DNA of 32,852 nucleotides from an uncultured Opitutaceae bacterium (GCA_937942145.1 CALDFV010000178.1:1-32852); one strand, 5' to 3'. Numbered from the stretch's first letter, positions 15,890-26,378 are shown. Numbers and translations: made by a program. Notes: generated from the sequence alone by a model not told the origin.

Positions 15890-16477
15890 ATGATGAGAGC
15901 TTCACTGGGCATTTGCTTCATTTGGATTGTTGTATCTTCAGGTTTCGGTGCCAGCGAGCGCGTCGCGGGCACGGGACTGATTGAAGCGTCCGGTTCCGTG
16001 GAGGAGGTTCTTATGGATCTCGCCAAACTTCCGCTTGAAAAGAACGAGATCGAGTGGTTTCTCCGTGATTCCGAGACGGTTCTACTTTGGGCCGAAGATA
16101 ATGTTGAGCTTTGGCTGAAGGCGGACGAGTCGGATGAGCCGCTTGAAGTCATTCGGTCGTTTCCTGTTTGGGAAGAGGTAGACTCGGCGGCTTCAGAACT
16201 GATTGCTACGCTCGCCAAACTGCTTTTTTTGAGCGAGTTTATCCAGGAGCCCGATCAGCTCAAAGGACTAAAGAACGAAATTGCCCAAATGAAGCAGGCG
16301 GTTGATACGGGGCGGCTGTCTGGCTATGTGGAAGAAATGGCTCATCGTGAGATCGCGAAGAAGCAACAATTTATTGACATACTCGAGGCTGTGGGAACTC
16401 GAAACCTAAAGCTTTACATGGCTAACCAGGAGCGCATTGATCCTATCTTAGACCGGTTTGTTCAAATAGGCGAATAG
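15890..16477 (+). CDS. Secreted hypothetical protein
   Basis: Not recognised. 195 residues with an N-terminal signal peptide (MMRASLGICFIWIVVSSGFGAS, cleavage near residue 20); ATG at 15890 or 15893. The mature part is acidic and mostly helical, with SVEEVLMDLAKLPLEKNEIEWFL followed by two longer helices (about 95-175, KGLKNEIAQMKQAV and MAHREIAKKQQFIDIL) that could form a coiled coil. It is likely periplasmic. It sits 95 bases after purM and 30 bases before the Dabb gene on the same strand, which suggests co-transcription but gives no clue to function. Confidence 0.7.
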   Translation: MMRASLGICFIWIVVSSGFGASERVAGTGLIEASGSVEEVLMDLAKLPLEKNEIEWFLRDSETVLLWAEDNVELWLKADESDEPLEVIRSFPVWEEVDSAASELIATLAKLLFLSEFIQEPDQLKGLKNEIAQMKQAVDTGRLSGYVEEMAHREIAKKQQFIDILEAVGTRNLKLYMANQERIDPILDRFVQIGE

Positions 16478-16507
16478 CCACCATTTAACCCAGATTCAAT
16501 CGAAGCC

Positions 16508-16810
16508 ATGCTTGTTCACACTGTTTTATTCAAATTCACTCCCGAATCTTCCGATGCCCAGATTCAGGCATGCGCTGATGACGCTCGCAACCTTCTTGCG
16601 AAAATAGAGGCTGTCCACTCGCTTTACATTGGCGCTCCAGCGGATACTGAAGTGAGACCCGTGAGTGTTCGCGATTTTGGTTTGATGCTGACCGTCCTTT
16701 TCGAGTCGATTGCCGATCACGACGTTTACCAAACACATCCTTTGCACGACGCATTCATCGCCAATAACAAGGACAGCTGGTCGAGCGTAGCAGTGCACGA
16801 CGCGGAGTAG
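16508..16810 (+). CDS. Dabb family (stress-responsive alpha/beta barrel) protein
   Basis: 100 residues. The Dabb signature is clear: MLVHTVLFKFTPESSDAQIQ at the start, a central beta strand FGLMLTVLFESIADHDVYQTHPLHDAF, and a C-terminal end. The fold is a ferredoxin-like dimeric barrel; family members are small cytosolic proteins of mostly unknown role, some acting as cyclases or in stress responses. Length is normal for the family. It lies 30 bases after the secreted hypothetical gene. Confidence 0.88.
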   Translation: MLVHTVLFKFTPESSDAQIQACADDARNLLAKIEAVHSLYIGAPADTEVRPVSVRDFGLMLTVLFESIADHDVYQTHPLHDAFIANNKDSWSSVAVHDAE

Positions 16811-16942
16811 TCTAGACAGCTGCCAAGACGGACTGCCGTATTGGTCATCTCGTTACGTCAAAGCTAAGGAAGGTCCTTTGCGCTAAGACTTTGAATCCTC
16901 CTTTCTTGACAGACTGAAGTTGAGAGTTAGAAAGGTCGGCTC

Positions 16943-17560
16943 ATGGAAGTTGCCCTAACAGAACCTGTGCTCGTTCTGAATCGGTTGTGGCAAGCCGTGA
17001 ATGTGATCGCCGCAAAGCGAGCCTTTTCTTTACTCGCTTCGGGCCACGCCAGTGTTGTTTACGAGGAAAACGAGGATTTTCAAATCTTTGACATGATGGA
17101 TTGGGTCGACTTTTCCCAATACAATCCCCCCGTTTCCGACATGGAAATCGTTCACACGGTGCGATATTCGATCCGGGTGCCCAAGATTATTCTGCTTTCG
17201 ATTTTTGACAAAGTTCCCAAGAAGGAGCTGAAACTGACCCGGAAGAACGTCTTCGAACGGGACAAGTATCAATGCCAGTATTGTGGCAAAAGGCTACCTT
17301 CGGAGGAGCTAAACCTAGACCATGTGATCCCACGGCATTATGGAGGGAAAACGACTTGGGAGAACATCGTCTGCTCCTGCGTGAAATGCAATTCGAGAAA
17401 GGCGAATCGTTTGCCCCATGAAGCGAGTATGCGTCTCACTCGGAAACCTTCCAAGCCGCAATGGCGTCCGGTGATTAGCATAGCGGCTCGAGGTAGGAAG
17501 CACGACGAGTGGAAGCATTTTATCGACGTCGCTTACTGGAACGTCGAGCTTGAAAGCTAG
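16943..17560 (+). CDS. HNH endonuclease family protein
   Basis: 205 residues. The C-terminal half has a zinc-ribbon-supported HNH nuclease: CQYCG (C111, C114), LNLDHVIPRHYGG (D126, H127), ENIV (N141) and CVKCN (C146, C149). The N-terminal 90 residues (PVLVLNRLWQAVNVI, FSLLASGHASVVY, VRVPKIILL-like text) are typical of a widespread chromosomal HNH family found outside restriction or phage loci. It would cut DNA with a divalent metal; its role in these bacteria is not established. GAAAGG about 8-13 bases before the ATG serves as Shine-Dalgarno. It ends 21 bases from the convergent histidine kinase gene. Confidence 0.9.
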   Translation: MEVALTEPVLVLNRLWQAVNVIAAKRAFSLLASGHASVVYEENEDFQIFDMMDWVDFSQYNPPVSDMEIVHTVRYSIRVPKIILLSIFDKVPKKELKLTRKNVFERDKYQCQYCGKRLPSEELNLDHVIPRHYGGKTTWENIVCSCVKCNSRKANRLPHEASMRLTRKPSKPQWRPVISIAARGRKHDEWKHFIDVAYWNVELES

Positions 17561-17581
17561 AATCGGAACAGCAGCGGCCCT

Positions 17582-19306
17582 TCATTGAGCCAGGGGCAGC
17601 TCGATTCGCAGGGTCGTGCCGAGGCTGGTTGAGTTGGCCACCGAGATGTCACCGTGGTGCGTCCTCATTATTCGTTTTACGATGGAAAGGCCTAACCCGG
17701 TCCCTTCTGGTTTATCCGTCAGAAAAGATTCGAAAATTTTCTCCTGAATATTTTCCGGTATGCCAGAACCTGTATCGGTAAAGTAAACGGCGAGTCGTTC
17801 CTCGTCGGGACTTCCTTCGACAACCGAGTGAATCGTGAGGGTTCCCCCATCAGGCATCGCTTCGGCGGCATTGATTATGAGATTGAGAAATACTTGCTGC
17901 AACTGGCCTTTGCTCGCGTTGACCATGATGGGAGCGTTGGTCTTTTTGTGAATCAACACGATTCGATGCTGTTGCATTTTCAGGCGTACAAGGAGAAGCG
18001 TATCCTGAATAAGCTCGTCGATCGACCAAACCGTGTGCAGATCCTCGGGAGCCTTTCCAAACGACAGGACTTTGGACACGATCTCCTCGAGCTGGTTGAT
18101 TTTTTCGGTGATGATTTGCGTGTCTTTGTTCCGAGGATCGGCTTCGTCGTATTGGAGCCCAAGCGAGCCAAAGAGCAGCTTTATGACCGTAAGGGGATTG
18201 CGAATTTCATGGGCAATTTCGGCAGAGAGAAGACCTAGAGTGGTTAGCCGTTCGCTTTTTCGCAGCAGATCCTCGCTATTAAAGACTCTGGCGTACAGGT
18301 TGGCGTTTTGGGCGGCGGCAGCGGATAACGAGGCGAACGCTTGCAGCAGGCGTTTTTCGTCATTGGGAAACCGATGCCGCGTGCGGGTGAAAATGTTGAT
18401 AATTCCAATGACGCGATCTTCGTAGATCATTGGTGTTGAAAGGCAGGATACAACATCGTCTCTTTGGGGAGCGTCTTTTAAATCCAAGTAGTCTGGAGTC
18501 GTAATATTAGGAAACTCTACCTGCCGTTTAGTTCGAATAGCCGCTGCGTTCATGCTCTCCTCGAGGCGAAGCGTCTCGACTTTTGAGAGAAACTCCTGAT
18601 AGGGGGGCTTGATCGCTTGCATGGTGACTTGCTCCTTGGTTTCGTCGTATAATTGAAGCGTGACCATGCGAGACTTTGTTAAATCAAGAGCGGCCTCGGT
18701 GATGCTCTCCCAGAGGCTCTGCAGCTCGAGATTGGATACTACTTTCTGACCGACGCTTATGAGCGCTTTGAGCTGGTCGGACTGGGTGATCAGCCGTCTT
18801 TGTTTCCAGACACTCTGAAGAGACGTGATGGATTCATCTGCCACAGCCTCTAGCCGTTTTAGATCGCGGGCGGTGAAATTTGCTACCTTGTCAGAATCTA
18901 CGTCGATGACCCCTGCGATCTGCCCTTCCGAAAACAGAGGGACGGCCATTTTACTCCTGATGCCGTCGATGAGTTTCACATATCGCGAGTCTTGTTCGAC
19001 ATCGTCAGATATTGTGGCGACCCCATTGAAAGCGACTCTGCCAGTGATGCCCTTGCCAATGTGAAGCGAAAGATCCTTTGTGTCAGTTGGGTAACCCAGC
19101 GCGTATTCGATTTCCAGTAAACCAGAGTTCGGACTAATTAATGAAATCGAAGCCGATGTGGGCTGGAAGAGAATTTGTATCTCTTCAATGATTCGTTTGA
19201 AAGCGTCTCGAATATTAAAGGCAGAGCTCCCGATCTGGCTGATCCGATAGAGCGCTAGTAGCAGGTTCGGATCTTCAATCGGACTGTTGTTGGAATCGTC
19301 GAGCAT
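17582..19306 (-). CDS. Cytosolic sensor histidine kinase with two GAF domains
   Basis: 574 residues with no transmembrane helix, so it senses an intracellular signal. GAF 1 spans about 15-165 and GAF 2 about 185-335. Then comes the dimerisation/phosphoacceptor domain with H366 in SAEIAHEIRNPLT, and the ATPase domain with the N box (FLNLIINAAEAM, N475/N479), G1 DTGSGIP (511-517) and G2 GTGLGLSIVK (535-544). The kinase autophosphorylates on H366; the GAF ligand (cyclic nucleotide, haem, redox or small molecule) cannot be told. Its start is 16 bases from the mnmA stop, so it is probably read from the mnmA transcript. No response regulator lies beside it; the nearest is the stand-alone receiver at 28561-29055. 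Confidence 0.92.
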   Translation of the reverse strand: MLDDSNNSPIEDPNLLLALYRISQIGSSAFNIRDAFKRIIEEIQILFQPTSASISLISPNSGLLEIEYALGYPTDTKDLSLHIGKGITGRVAFNGVATISDDVEQDSRYVKLIDGIRSKMAVPLFSEGQIAGVIDVDSDKVANFTARDLKRLEAVADESITSLQSVWKQRRLITQSDQLKALISVGQKVVSNLELQSLWESITEAALDLTKSRMVTLQLYDETKEQVTMQAIKPPYQEFLSKVETLRLEESMNAAAIRTKRQVEFPNITTPDYLDLKDAPQRDDVVSCLSTPMIYEDRVIGIINIFTRTRHRFPNDEKRLLQAFASLSAAAAQNANLYARVFNSEDLLRKSERLTTLGLLSAEIAHEIRNPLTVIKLLFGSLGLQYDEADPRNKDTQIITEKINQLEEIVSKVLSFGKAPEDLHTVWSIDELIQDTLLLVRLKMQQHRIVLIHKKTNAPIMVNASKGQLQQVFLNLIINAAEAMPDGGTLTIHSVVEGSPDEERLAVYFTDTGSGIPENIQEKIFESFLTDKPEGTGLGLSIVKRIMRTHHGDISVANSTSLGTTLRIELPLAQ

Positions 19307-19322
19307 AAAGGTTTGTCACTTC

Positions 19323-20402
19323 CTAATCGATACGGGAATAGATGCCGCCCCCCAAGAGTCGCTCTCCATCGTAAAGCGCTATCACCTGGCCCAGGGCTAA
19401 AGCTCTTTGCGGGTCGTCGAAGGTGATTTCGACAGAATGATCACTCGTAGGCGAATAGGATATGGGAACGCGAGGGTCTCTGTAGCGCGCTTTCGCCTCG
19501 ATACGAGATTCGCTGGAGATTGCAGGTCCTATAAAGCTCAGACTGGATACGGCGCATCGAGACGAATAAAGCCCAGGAGCATGAGGAGATTCGAACGAGA
19601 TGAGGAGGGCGTTGCGGTCTCGGTCTTTGCCGACGACAACGTAGTTTTGATGGTCTGTGTTGGATGGTATCCCGATACCCTTGCGTTGACCGATGGTGAA
19701 GTAGTGAAGGCCTCTGTGCTCACCCAGCGGCACGTCATCCTCTGCTCGGATGATTGGACCTGGCCGGTCGGGGACGTACTCCCGCAGGAAGTCCTGCATT
19801 TTGATATTTCCGATGAAGCAGATCCCCTGACTGTCCTTTTTCTTTGCGTTGGGCAGATCAGACTCAAGCGCGAGCTTGCGGATATCCGGTTTCGTCAAGT
19901 GGCCGATGGGGAATAGGGCTCGATCCACCTGGTCCGATTTCATCAGCGCGAGAAAGTAGGTCTGGTCCTTGTTTTTGTCGACTCCTTCGAGGATCGAGTT
20001 TCCCGAAGCGGTCTCCTCCAGTCGGGCGTAGTGCCCGGTGGCGACTCGATCAAACCCGTGTTCAAGAGCGTAGTCCAGAAATACCCCGAACTTGATTTCA
20101 CGATTGCACATCACATCTGGATTCGGGGTGATACCGGATTGGTAGCCTTCTAGTAGATAGTCCACAATCCTCTCTCGATAGTCCTTCATCAAATTCACGA
20201 CTCGGAAAGGGATACCTAGCCTTTCGGCAACCGCTGCCGCATCCTCGATATCTTGCTGCCAGGGACAATCGCCAAGAATTTCATCCTCGTTGATCCAGTT
20301 TTTCATGTAGGCCCCCTCCACATCGTATCCTTGCTCTTGCAGGAGCAAAGCGGCGACGCTGCTGTCAACGCCTCCAGACATGGCGAGGAGGACCTTCTTC
20401 AT
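19323..20402 (-). CDS. mnmA: tRNA-specific 2-thiouridylase
   Basis: Puts the 2-thio group on U34 of tRNA-Lys, -Glu and -Gln, using ATP and sulfur relayed from a desulfurase. 359 residues from the ATG at 20402 ([11 protein letters not shown]); a longer open frame to 20471 lacks family similarity. Motifs: PP-loop SGGVDSS (9-15), catalytic C99 in [23 protein letters not shown] (142-151), second catalytic C195 in [11 protein letters not shown], and [20 protein letters not shown]. Both active cysteines are present and length is normal. The histidine kinase gene follows by 16 bases; the glycosyltransferase gene lies about 100 bases upstream on the same strand. Confidence 0.96.
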   Translation of the reverse strand: MKKVLLAMSGGVDSSVAALLLQEQGYDVEGAYMKNWINEDEILGDCPWQQDIEDAAAVAERLGIPFRVVNLMKDYRERIVDYLLEGYQSGITPNPDVMCNREIKFGVFLDYALEHGFDRVATGHYARLEETASGNSILEGVDKNKDQTYFLALMKSDQVDRALFPIGHLTKPDIRKLALESDLPNAKKKDSQGICFIGNIKMQDFLREYVPDRPGPIIRAEDDVPLGEHRGLHYFTIGQRKGIGIPSNTDHQNYVVVGKDRDRNALLISFESPHAPGLYSSRCAVSSLSFIGPAISSESRIEAKARYRDPRVPISYSPTSDHSVEITFDDPQRALALGQVIALYDGERLLGGGIYSRID

Positions 20403-20501
20403 GAGCCCACTCAGGCAATTACACTCCCGTCTCGCAAGCCTGTAGATTGAGAAAGGTCTGAGGCGGGTCACCGCGGCATTTCGCTCTCCGTGAGGACGTA
20501 A

Positions 20502-21803
20502 TTATTCGGCTTCGATTTTTATCAAACGTAGCGATAGCAGCCGAGCGTCCTCGTTTTCTCCTGTCAGAGTCGGCACGAAGTATCGATTGCAGTGGAGTAC
20601 AACGTGCGCGGAGCCAGATCTGCTTGACGGGATTGGGACTTCTAGCTCCCTGAAGTGTTCGGAACTAGATTTCCAGTCTCCGTGGGCGATACCATCAATC
20701 GAAAGTTTTAAAGACAGAGTATCCTTTGAGAGCTGTGCGGGAATCTCGACCTGGATGCGAATCACTTTGTACGGCGAGGCCAGACTCAATCTCGTTTCGA
20801 AAAATGGGCCGATCCAAAAATTGGGACAAAGTTCATCGGGAGTTTCGGACTGAAATAGCCTCGCCAATTGGGTCCAACCTCGTGTGGCGGCGATCGGGTA
20901 GAGAATGCGAGGGGCTAGCTCAAGCGGCGCGTTCCAGGCCGCGGCGAGGGATAGGAAGAAGGCTTTGAGGGGTATCTTATTTAAGATTGCAGCCTCCGCC
21001 TTTCGAACTGCTTGAATCGCTTTGGGTCTCCGGCTCCTTTGGTAGAGTCCGTGTGAAATCTCGCAGCGCCACCGCAGCGGTTTCAACCAGGTGCCCCAGT
21101 AACGTCTACTAATCTCGATGCATTCTTCAATGAGACGGTCTCGAGTCTTGTTTACCGTTTTGGATGAATCGTGGAGGCGATATCGGCTCCAGACTTCCGC
21201 TACGGGATGGAAGCGGAACGTTTGGCTGAAACGACAGAAGAGATCGTAGTCGATCGCATGGGAGATTTTAGAGTCAATCCCGCCACAAGCGTCCCAAACG
21301 GTTCGGTGCCAGAATGTAGAGGGTTGAGGGATCTGGTTGTACCGGCGTTTCCAGATCGCGAGCTGATCGAAGTGCGAGGTGTACCTGAAAGGATGGTCTT
21401 TCCCTTCTTTGGCGGGATCATTTCCGAAAAACAGGCTTCGCCCAAATACGATGTACCGACCGCGTTTAGGATCGATTTCTTGGGCGACGCGTTGAAGACA
21501 TCCATGAAGGAGAACATCGTCGGAGTTGAGGAAGCCGAGGATTTCACCAGTTGCCTTTTCAAACCCGCGATTGAGGGCGTCGGCCTGTCCCCGATCGGAT
21601 TCTACGTAGAGTTTGAAGATTTCCGGGTGCTGCTGAACGAAGGCTTCTGCAATTTTCACCGAATCGTCCGTCGATTTTCCATCTTGGATAATCACTTCAA
21701 GATGGGGGTAGTTCTGATCGACGAGGCTTTGAAGTGTTTCCTCCAGAAAAGCTCCCTGATTAAAAGAGGGAGTGACGATGGAGATTTTAGGCAACTCATT
21801 CAT
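20502..21803 (-). CDS. Family 2 glycosyltransferase with C-terminal extension
   Basis: Transfers a sugar from a nucleotide-sugar donor, probably in cell-surface polysaccharide synthesis. The GT-A domain occupies about 5-230: ISIVTPSFNQGAFLEETLQS, VIIQDGKSTDDS, ESDRGQADALNRGFEKATGEILGFLNSDD with the metal-binding SDD (94-96). A His/Trp-rich region (YNQIPQPSTFWHRTVWDACGG) follows, as in GT2 proteins. Residues from about 300 to 433 form an additional beta-rich domain that is not part of the catalytic fold. There are no membrane helices. No other polysaccharide genes flank it, so donor and acceptor are unknown. Confidence 0.88.
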   Translation of the reverse strand: MNELPKISIVTPSFNQGAFLEETLQSLVDQNYPHLEVIIQDGKSTDDSVKIAEAFVQQHPEIFKLYVESDRGQADALNRGFEKATGEILGFLNSDDVLLHGCLQRVAQEIDPKRGRYIVFGRSLFFGNDPAKEGKDHPFRYTSHFDQLAIWKRRYNQIPQPSTFWHRTVWDACGGIDSKISHAIDYDLFCRFSQTFRFHPVAEVWSRYRLHDSSKTVNKTRDRLIEECIEISRRYWGTWLKPLRWRCEISHGLYQRSRRPKAIQAVRKAEAAILNKIPLKAFFLSLAAAWNAPLELAPRILYPIAATRGWTQLARLFQSETPDELCPNFWIGPFFETRLSLASPYKVIRIQVEIPAQLSKDTLSLKLSIDGIAHGDWKSSSEHFRELEVPIPSSRSGSAHVVLHCNRYFVPTLTGENEDARLLSLRLIKIEAE

Positions 21804-21969
21804 TCACATGACGCGACGCAACGGTTCGGCTATCGCAAGAATTCGGAACGAAGGGAAACTGTCGAGTAGATTGGGTCTGGGTGGCAAGCGTTATGGAAGG
21901 GATAAATTTGCGTTTGTGAAGTGCGGGCTGGCATTTCTTTACCCATTGGCCTAATTTCGCCTCCTTCTC

Positions 21970-22683
21970 ATGACCCCAGAGTATTTTACTGAACAATTGC
22001 GAGATTTGCTAGGCGACTCGTTAGTTTCAGTGGTCTTGTATGGTTCGGCGACAACGGGCGAGCGATCTGAGAAATATTCTGATTACAATCTGATGGTCGT
22101 CTGCTCGAGGCTCGGGCTGGAGGAGCTTGATTTGATCAGGCCTTTAACTGCCCAATGGGCAGAATTCGGGAATCCTCCGCCTTTACTCTTCACTTGGAAG
22201 ATTTTGAAGAATTCCTCGGACGTATTCCCGATCGAGCTTCTCGATATGAAGGAGAATCACGTAATTTTGCATGGCGAGGACGTGCTAAAGCGGTTGCCCA
22301 TTAGCCATGCCAATATGCGTTTCCAGCTCGAGCATGAGCTGAAAGGAAAGCTCATCCAGCTCCGGGAACGCTACTTGCTCACTGACGGATCGGAGGAGGA
22401 GTTGGCGGGTCTTCTCATTGCGACCCTTTCCACGTTTCAAATACTGCTTAGAGGAGGGCTTCGGTTTTTCGAAGTGACGGTTCCTTTTCGAAAGTGTGAG
22501 GCCGTTCGCCGGTTTGCGATGCATGCGCCGTTTGAGCTAGCAGTATTTGATGAAATCCAGGAGATGAAGGATGGGAAGATTGAGCTAAAGATGGTTGATG
22601 TTCGTAATCTTTTCCAACGTTTTCTTCAAACAGTGGAGAACGCTGCCGATTTGATTCATCAGATAGGGCATCGCAGAGGGTAA
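21970..22683 (+). CDS. Nucleotidyltransferase-fold protein
   Basis: 237 residues. The N-terminal domain carries the polymerase-beta-type nucleotidyltransferase motif: LYGSATTGERSEKYSDYN, with G25-S26 and S37-D38-Y39-N40. The second acidic residue of the usual DxD pair is Asn, as in several non-canonical members of this superfamily. The remainder is helical (about 115-235), which may be a substrate or HEPN-like helical domain. Whether it transfers nucleotides cannot be decided. It lies 80 bases before the GH13 gene on the same strand and is divergent from the glycosyltransferase gene. Confidence 0.75.
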   Translation: MTPEYFTEQLRDLLGDSLVSVVLYGSATTGERSEKYSDYNLMVVCSRLGLEELDLIRPLTAQWAEFGNPPPLLFTWKILKNSSDVFPIELLDMKENHVILHGEDVLKRLPISHANMRFQLEHELKGKLIQLRERYLLTDGSEEELAGLLIATLSTFQILLRGGLRFFEVTVPFRKCEAVRRFAMHAPFELAVFDEIQEMKDGKIELKMVDVRNLFQRFLQTVENAADLIHQIGHRRG

Positions 22684-22763
22684 TCGAGATCTTCTGGCTT
22701 CCTAGCTTGTCAATCAATCGGATTTAAAGTTGAGCTTTTAGTTCATCCCTCAACGAGGCAATT

Positions 22764-25199
22764 ATGTCGTCACACGAATCACATCGCATCGCAAAGGCCT
22801 TTCTGACGTCCCCCAACGAAGGTGTAGTGGAGCTGTCGCATGATTGGAAAGCCCAACGGCTTCCTCGTATCAGCTTCGGTGGCGAGCGGGACGGGCTTTT
22901 GAAGGTCGAACCCATTTCCGCAAGCGACTTCGCCTTTGAGAGTCGATACTATGTCGATGAAAACAGCTTTGGAGTGTTTGTTTTCGACCCGATCGAACAT
23001 CCGATTTTTGAATACGAGGAGCTTTCGATTTATCTAGCCGGTTCTTTCAATGGATGGCAGGATGCAGTGGGAAAGGCAAAGTGGCGGATGTCGCGTACCC
23101 AGTTGGAAGGGCGGGAGGTCTACTCTCTGAAACTTCCAATGGAGTTGCTGACTATCGAGGAAGCCATCCTTTTCAAATTTGTGACTGATCAGCATTACTG
23201 GATCCCCGCTGATCCAGAAGCTCCGAATTTCGTTAGCGACGATGAAGGAAATGGCAATTACCGCTTTAGCTTGAAGCGAAGCGGGAGGCATCGCTTGCAT
23301 TTTAAGCTATCCCGACCGCTCGATCTTTCAGAAAACCACTCGCTTGTCTATCACGGGAGGTTGCACTCGCACGAAGCGGATCTTGACCCCGGCCCATTCT
23401 TTTTTGGTCTTAAATCGGATAAGCCCCTCGGCGCGATTGTGGATGGGGAGTACACCACGTTTCGACTTTTTGCGCCTCGAGCGAAATGGGTAAAAGTCGG
23501 TGTTTTTCAAAAGGGCGAATCCAAGGATGAATTGGATTGGTCCCTGATGGAGCGGTCGGACGACTACGTTTGGGAGGCGATGTTCCCCCAAAATCTTACG
23601 GGAGCTCGCTACTGGTATCGACTCGATGGTCCGAGTGGTTCCACCGGGAATTTCGATCCGGATTTCAAAATCCTTGATCCCTATGCGAAAGCAACTGTGA
23701 GCTGCGATGGGCCTGGCATCGTAGTGGATGAAAAAATGTATTCGCCTGTCCGGAACTTCCAGCCGGTGGCGTGGCAAGACTTGGTTGTGATGGAAGCTCA
23801 TACCCGTGACTTGGTGGCGGGAATTCCTGAAAGTGGGAGAAATGGGGTTCCGTTGGGTTTTTCCGATCTCAGCCGTTTCGTTCAAGAAGAGAAGTTCTAT
23901 CCGGCTACCCTGGGTATAAACGCATTGGAGCTTCAGCCAGTCCAGGAGAACGATAGCCAGTCTTATGTAGAATACCATTGGGGTTACATGACGGCGAATT
24001 TCTTTTCTCCTGCCTCCTCGTATGCCAGTGATCCGGAAAGCGCGTCTCAGATCGAGGAATTTCGTGATCTTGTATCGAGTATCCACGGTCGAGGAATGGC
24101 AGTTATTCTCGATGTCGTTTACAATCACGTAGGGGAGCCCGCCCACTTAATGTACATCGACAAGCTGTACTACTTTCATCTGGAGGGCGAAGGTGTATTG
24201 ACGAATTGGAGCGGCTGTGGAAACGACATGAGATGCGACGCGCCAATGAGTCGACGCCTAATTGTTGAGAGCCTCAAACACTTAGTTGCTTTTTATGGGG
24301 TCGACGGTTTTCGTTTTGATTTGGCGGACTTGGTGGGGAAAGCGGCGCTGCAGGAGGTTGAACGAGAGCTAAAATCGATCAAACCGGATGTTATTCTTAT
24401 CGCAGAACCGTGGAGCTTTCGTGGCCACATCGGCCGCGACTTGAGAGATACGGGTTTCGCGTCATGGAACGATGGTTACAGAGAAAACGTTAAGTCATAT
24501 GTCAGGGGCGGTTCGAGCTCGGAATCGCTTAGCTATTTTCTAATGGGATCTCCTGGCGACTATGCTAGTTGGCCTGCCCAGACGGTAAACTATACGGAAT
24601 CGCATGATGATCGGACGTGGGTCGATGTCATTACGGAGCACCCGGACAACAATGGCTCCCATCCGTCGGTAAACGATCAGAGGCGGACACGCATGATGGG
24701 CGCTATCATGATGATGTCGATTGGGATCCCCATGATACATGCGGGCCAGGATTTTCTTTTCTCCAAGAACGGGGTCAACAACACCTACCAACGGGGCGAC
24801 TTGAACGCCTTGGACTACGATAGGCGGATCGAGTATGCCCTGACCAGTGACTATTTCAAAGACTGGATCAGTTTCAGGAAATCGGAGCTGGGCGAATTGG
24901 TTCGCCACTATACAAGGGCGAGTGAAGGTTTTTTTCATATTATAAAGACCGAAGGGAGGAATGCTTTGGCTGCTGTGTTCAACGCAGACCGAAGCAAGGG
25001 GAACGCCCGGCTGCTTTTTGCGGTGAATCCCGAGCGGGAGCCTCTCCGTATACCACTTGGGAATTGGGAGGCCGATTGGATTCAACTTGCGGATCACGAT
25101 CGATTTTGGGGCTTTGAGGAGAAATCCCTGAACAATAATCTAAGGTCGGAATTGACGCTTCCGCCTCTAGGCACGGGGCTGTGGGTTTCGTGCAGCTGA
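22764..25199 (+). CDS. GH13 alpha-glucan debranching enzyme (type I pullulanase-like)
   Basis: Hydrolyses alpha-1,6 branches in glycogen, starch or pullulan. 811 residues, no signal peptide, so probably cytosolic and working on stored or imported glucan. N-terminal beta domains: one resembling a glycogen-binding/E-set fold (about 85-170, IYLAGSFNGWQDA to GNGNYRFSL) and a second CBM48-like domain (about 225-325, TTFRLFAPRAKWVKVGVF). The catalytic barrel has region I DVVYNHV (450-456), region II GVDGFRFD with nucleophile D519, region III IAEPW with acid/base E548, and region IV ESHDD with transition-state stabiliser D615. LTNWSGCGNDMRCDAPMSRR is characteristic of the pullulanase/isoamylase group. 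A C-terminal beta domain ends LPPLGTGLWVSCS. Exact specificity cannot be told from sequence. Confidence 0.9.
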   Translation: MSSHESHRIAKAFLTSPNEGVVELSHDWKAQRLPRISFGGERDGLLKVEPISASDFAFESRYYVDENSFGVFVFDPIEHPIFEYEELSIYLAGSFNGWQDAVGKAKWRMSRTQLEGREVYSLKLPMELLTIEEAILFKFVTDQHYWIPADPEAPNFVSDDEGNGNYRFSLKRSGRHRLHFKLSRPLDLSENHSLVYHGRLHSHEADLDPGPFFFGLKSDKPLGAIVDGEYTTFRLFAPRAKWVKVGVFQKGESKDELDWSLMERSDDYVWEAMFPQNLTGARYWYRLDGPSGSTGNFDPDFKILDPYAKATVSCDGPGIVVDEKMYSPVRNFQPVAWQDLVVMEAHTRDLVAGIPESGRNGVPLGFSDLSRFVQEEKFYPATLGINALELQPVQENDSQSYVEYHWGYMTANFFSPASSYASDPESASQIEEFRDLVSSIHGRGMAVILDVVYNHVGEPAHLMYIDKLYYFHLEGEGVLTNWSGCGNDMRCDAPMSRRLIVESLKHLVAFYGVDGFRFDLADLVGKAALQEVERELKSIKPDVILIAEPWSFRGHIGRDLRDTGFASWNDGYRENVKSYVRGGSSSESLSYFLMGSPGDYASWPAQTVNYTESHDDRTWVDVITEHPDNNGSHPSVNDQRRTRMMGAIMMMSIGIPMIHAGQDFLFSKNGVNNTYQRGDLNALDYDRRIEYALTSDYFKDWISFRKSELGELVRHYTRASEGFFHIIKTEGRNALAAVFNADRSKGNARLLFAVNPEREPLRIPLGNWEADWIQLADHDRFWGFEEKSLNNNLRSELTLPPLGTGLWVSCS

Positions 25200-25332
25200 C
25201 GTTCAAATTGTGACGTTTTAAACCCTTGATTTTCTTTCGAGGGTACCATCTACTCCCGATTCGCCAGATCTTTGGGGGCAATTCCAGAGTGAAGGAACCT
25301 TCTAAACTAAGACGTCAACCAGTAAAAATTAG

Positions 25333-26361
<1,029 letters not shown>

Positions 26362-26378
26362 TTGCGTTTAATTTCGGT

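Noticed and set aside
16906-16933. TTGACA-16-TAGAAA as promoter of the HNH gene
   Set aside because: It would start transcription about three bases before the ATG and exclude the apparent GAAAGG ribosome site.
25199-25242. Hairpin CCCTTGA/TCGAGGG and the GACGTT repeat before gapA as a terminator or operator
   Set aside because: One wobble pair, no U-tract, and the repeat is only two 6-base copies; not distinguishable from chance.
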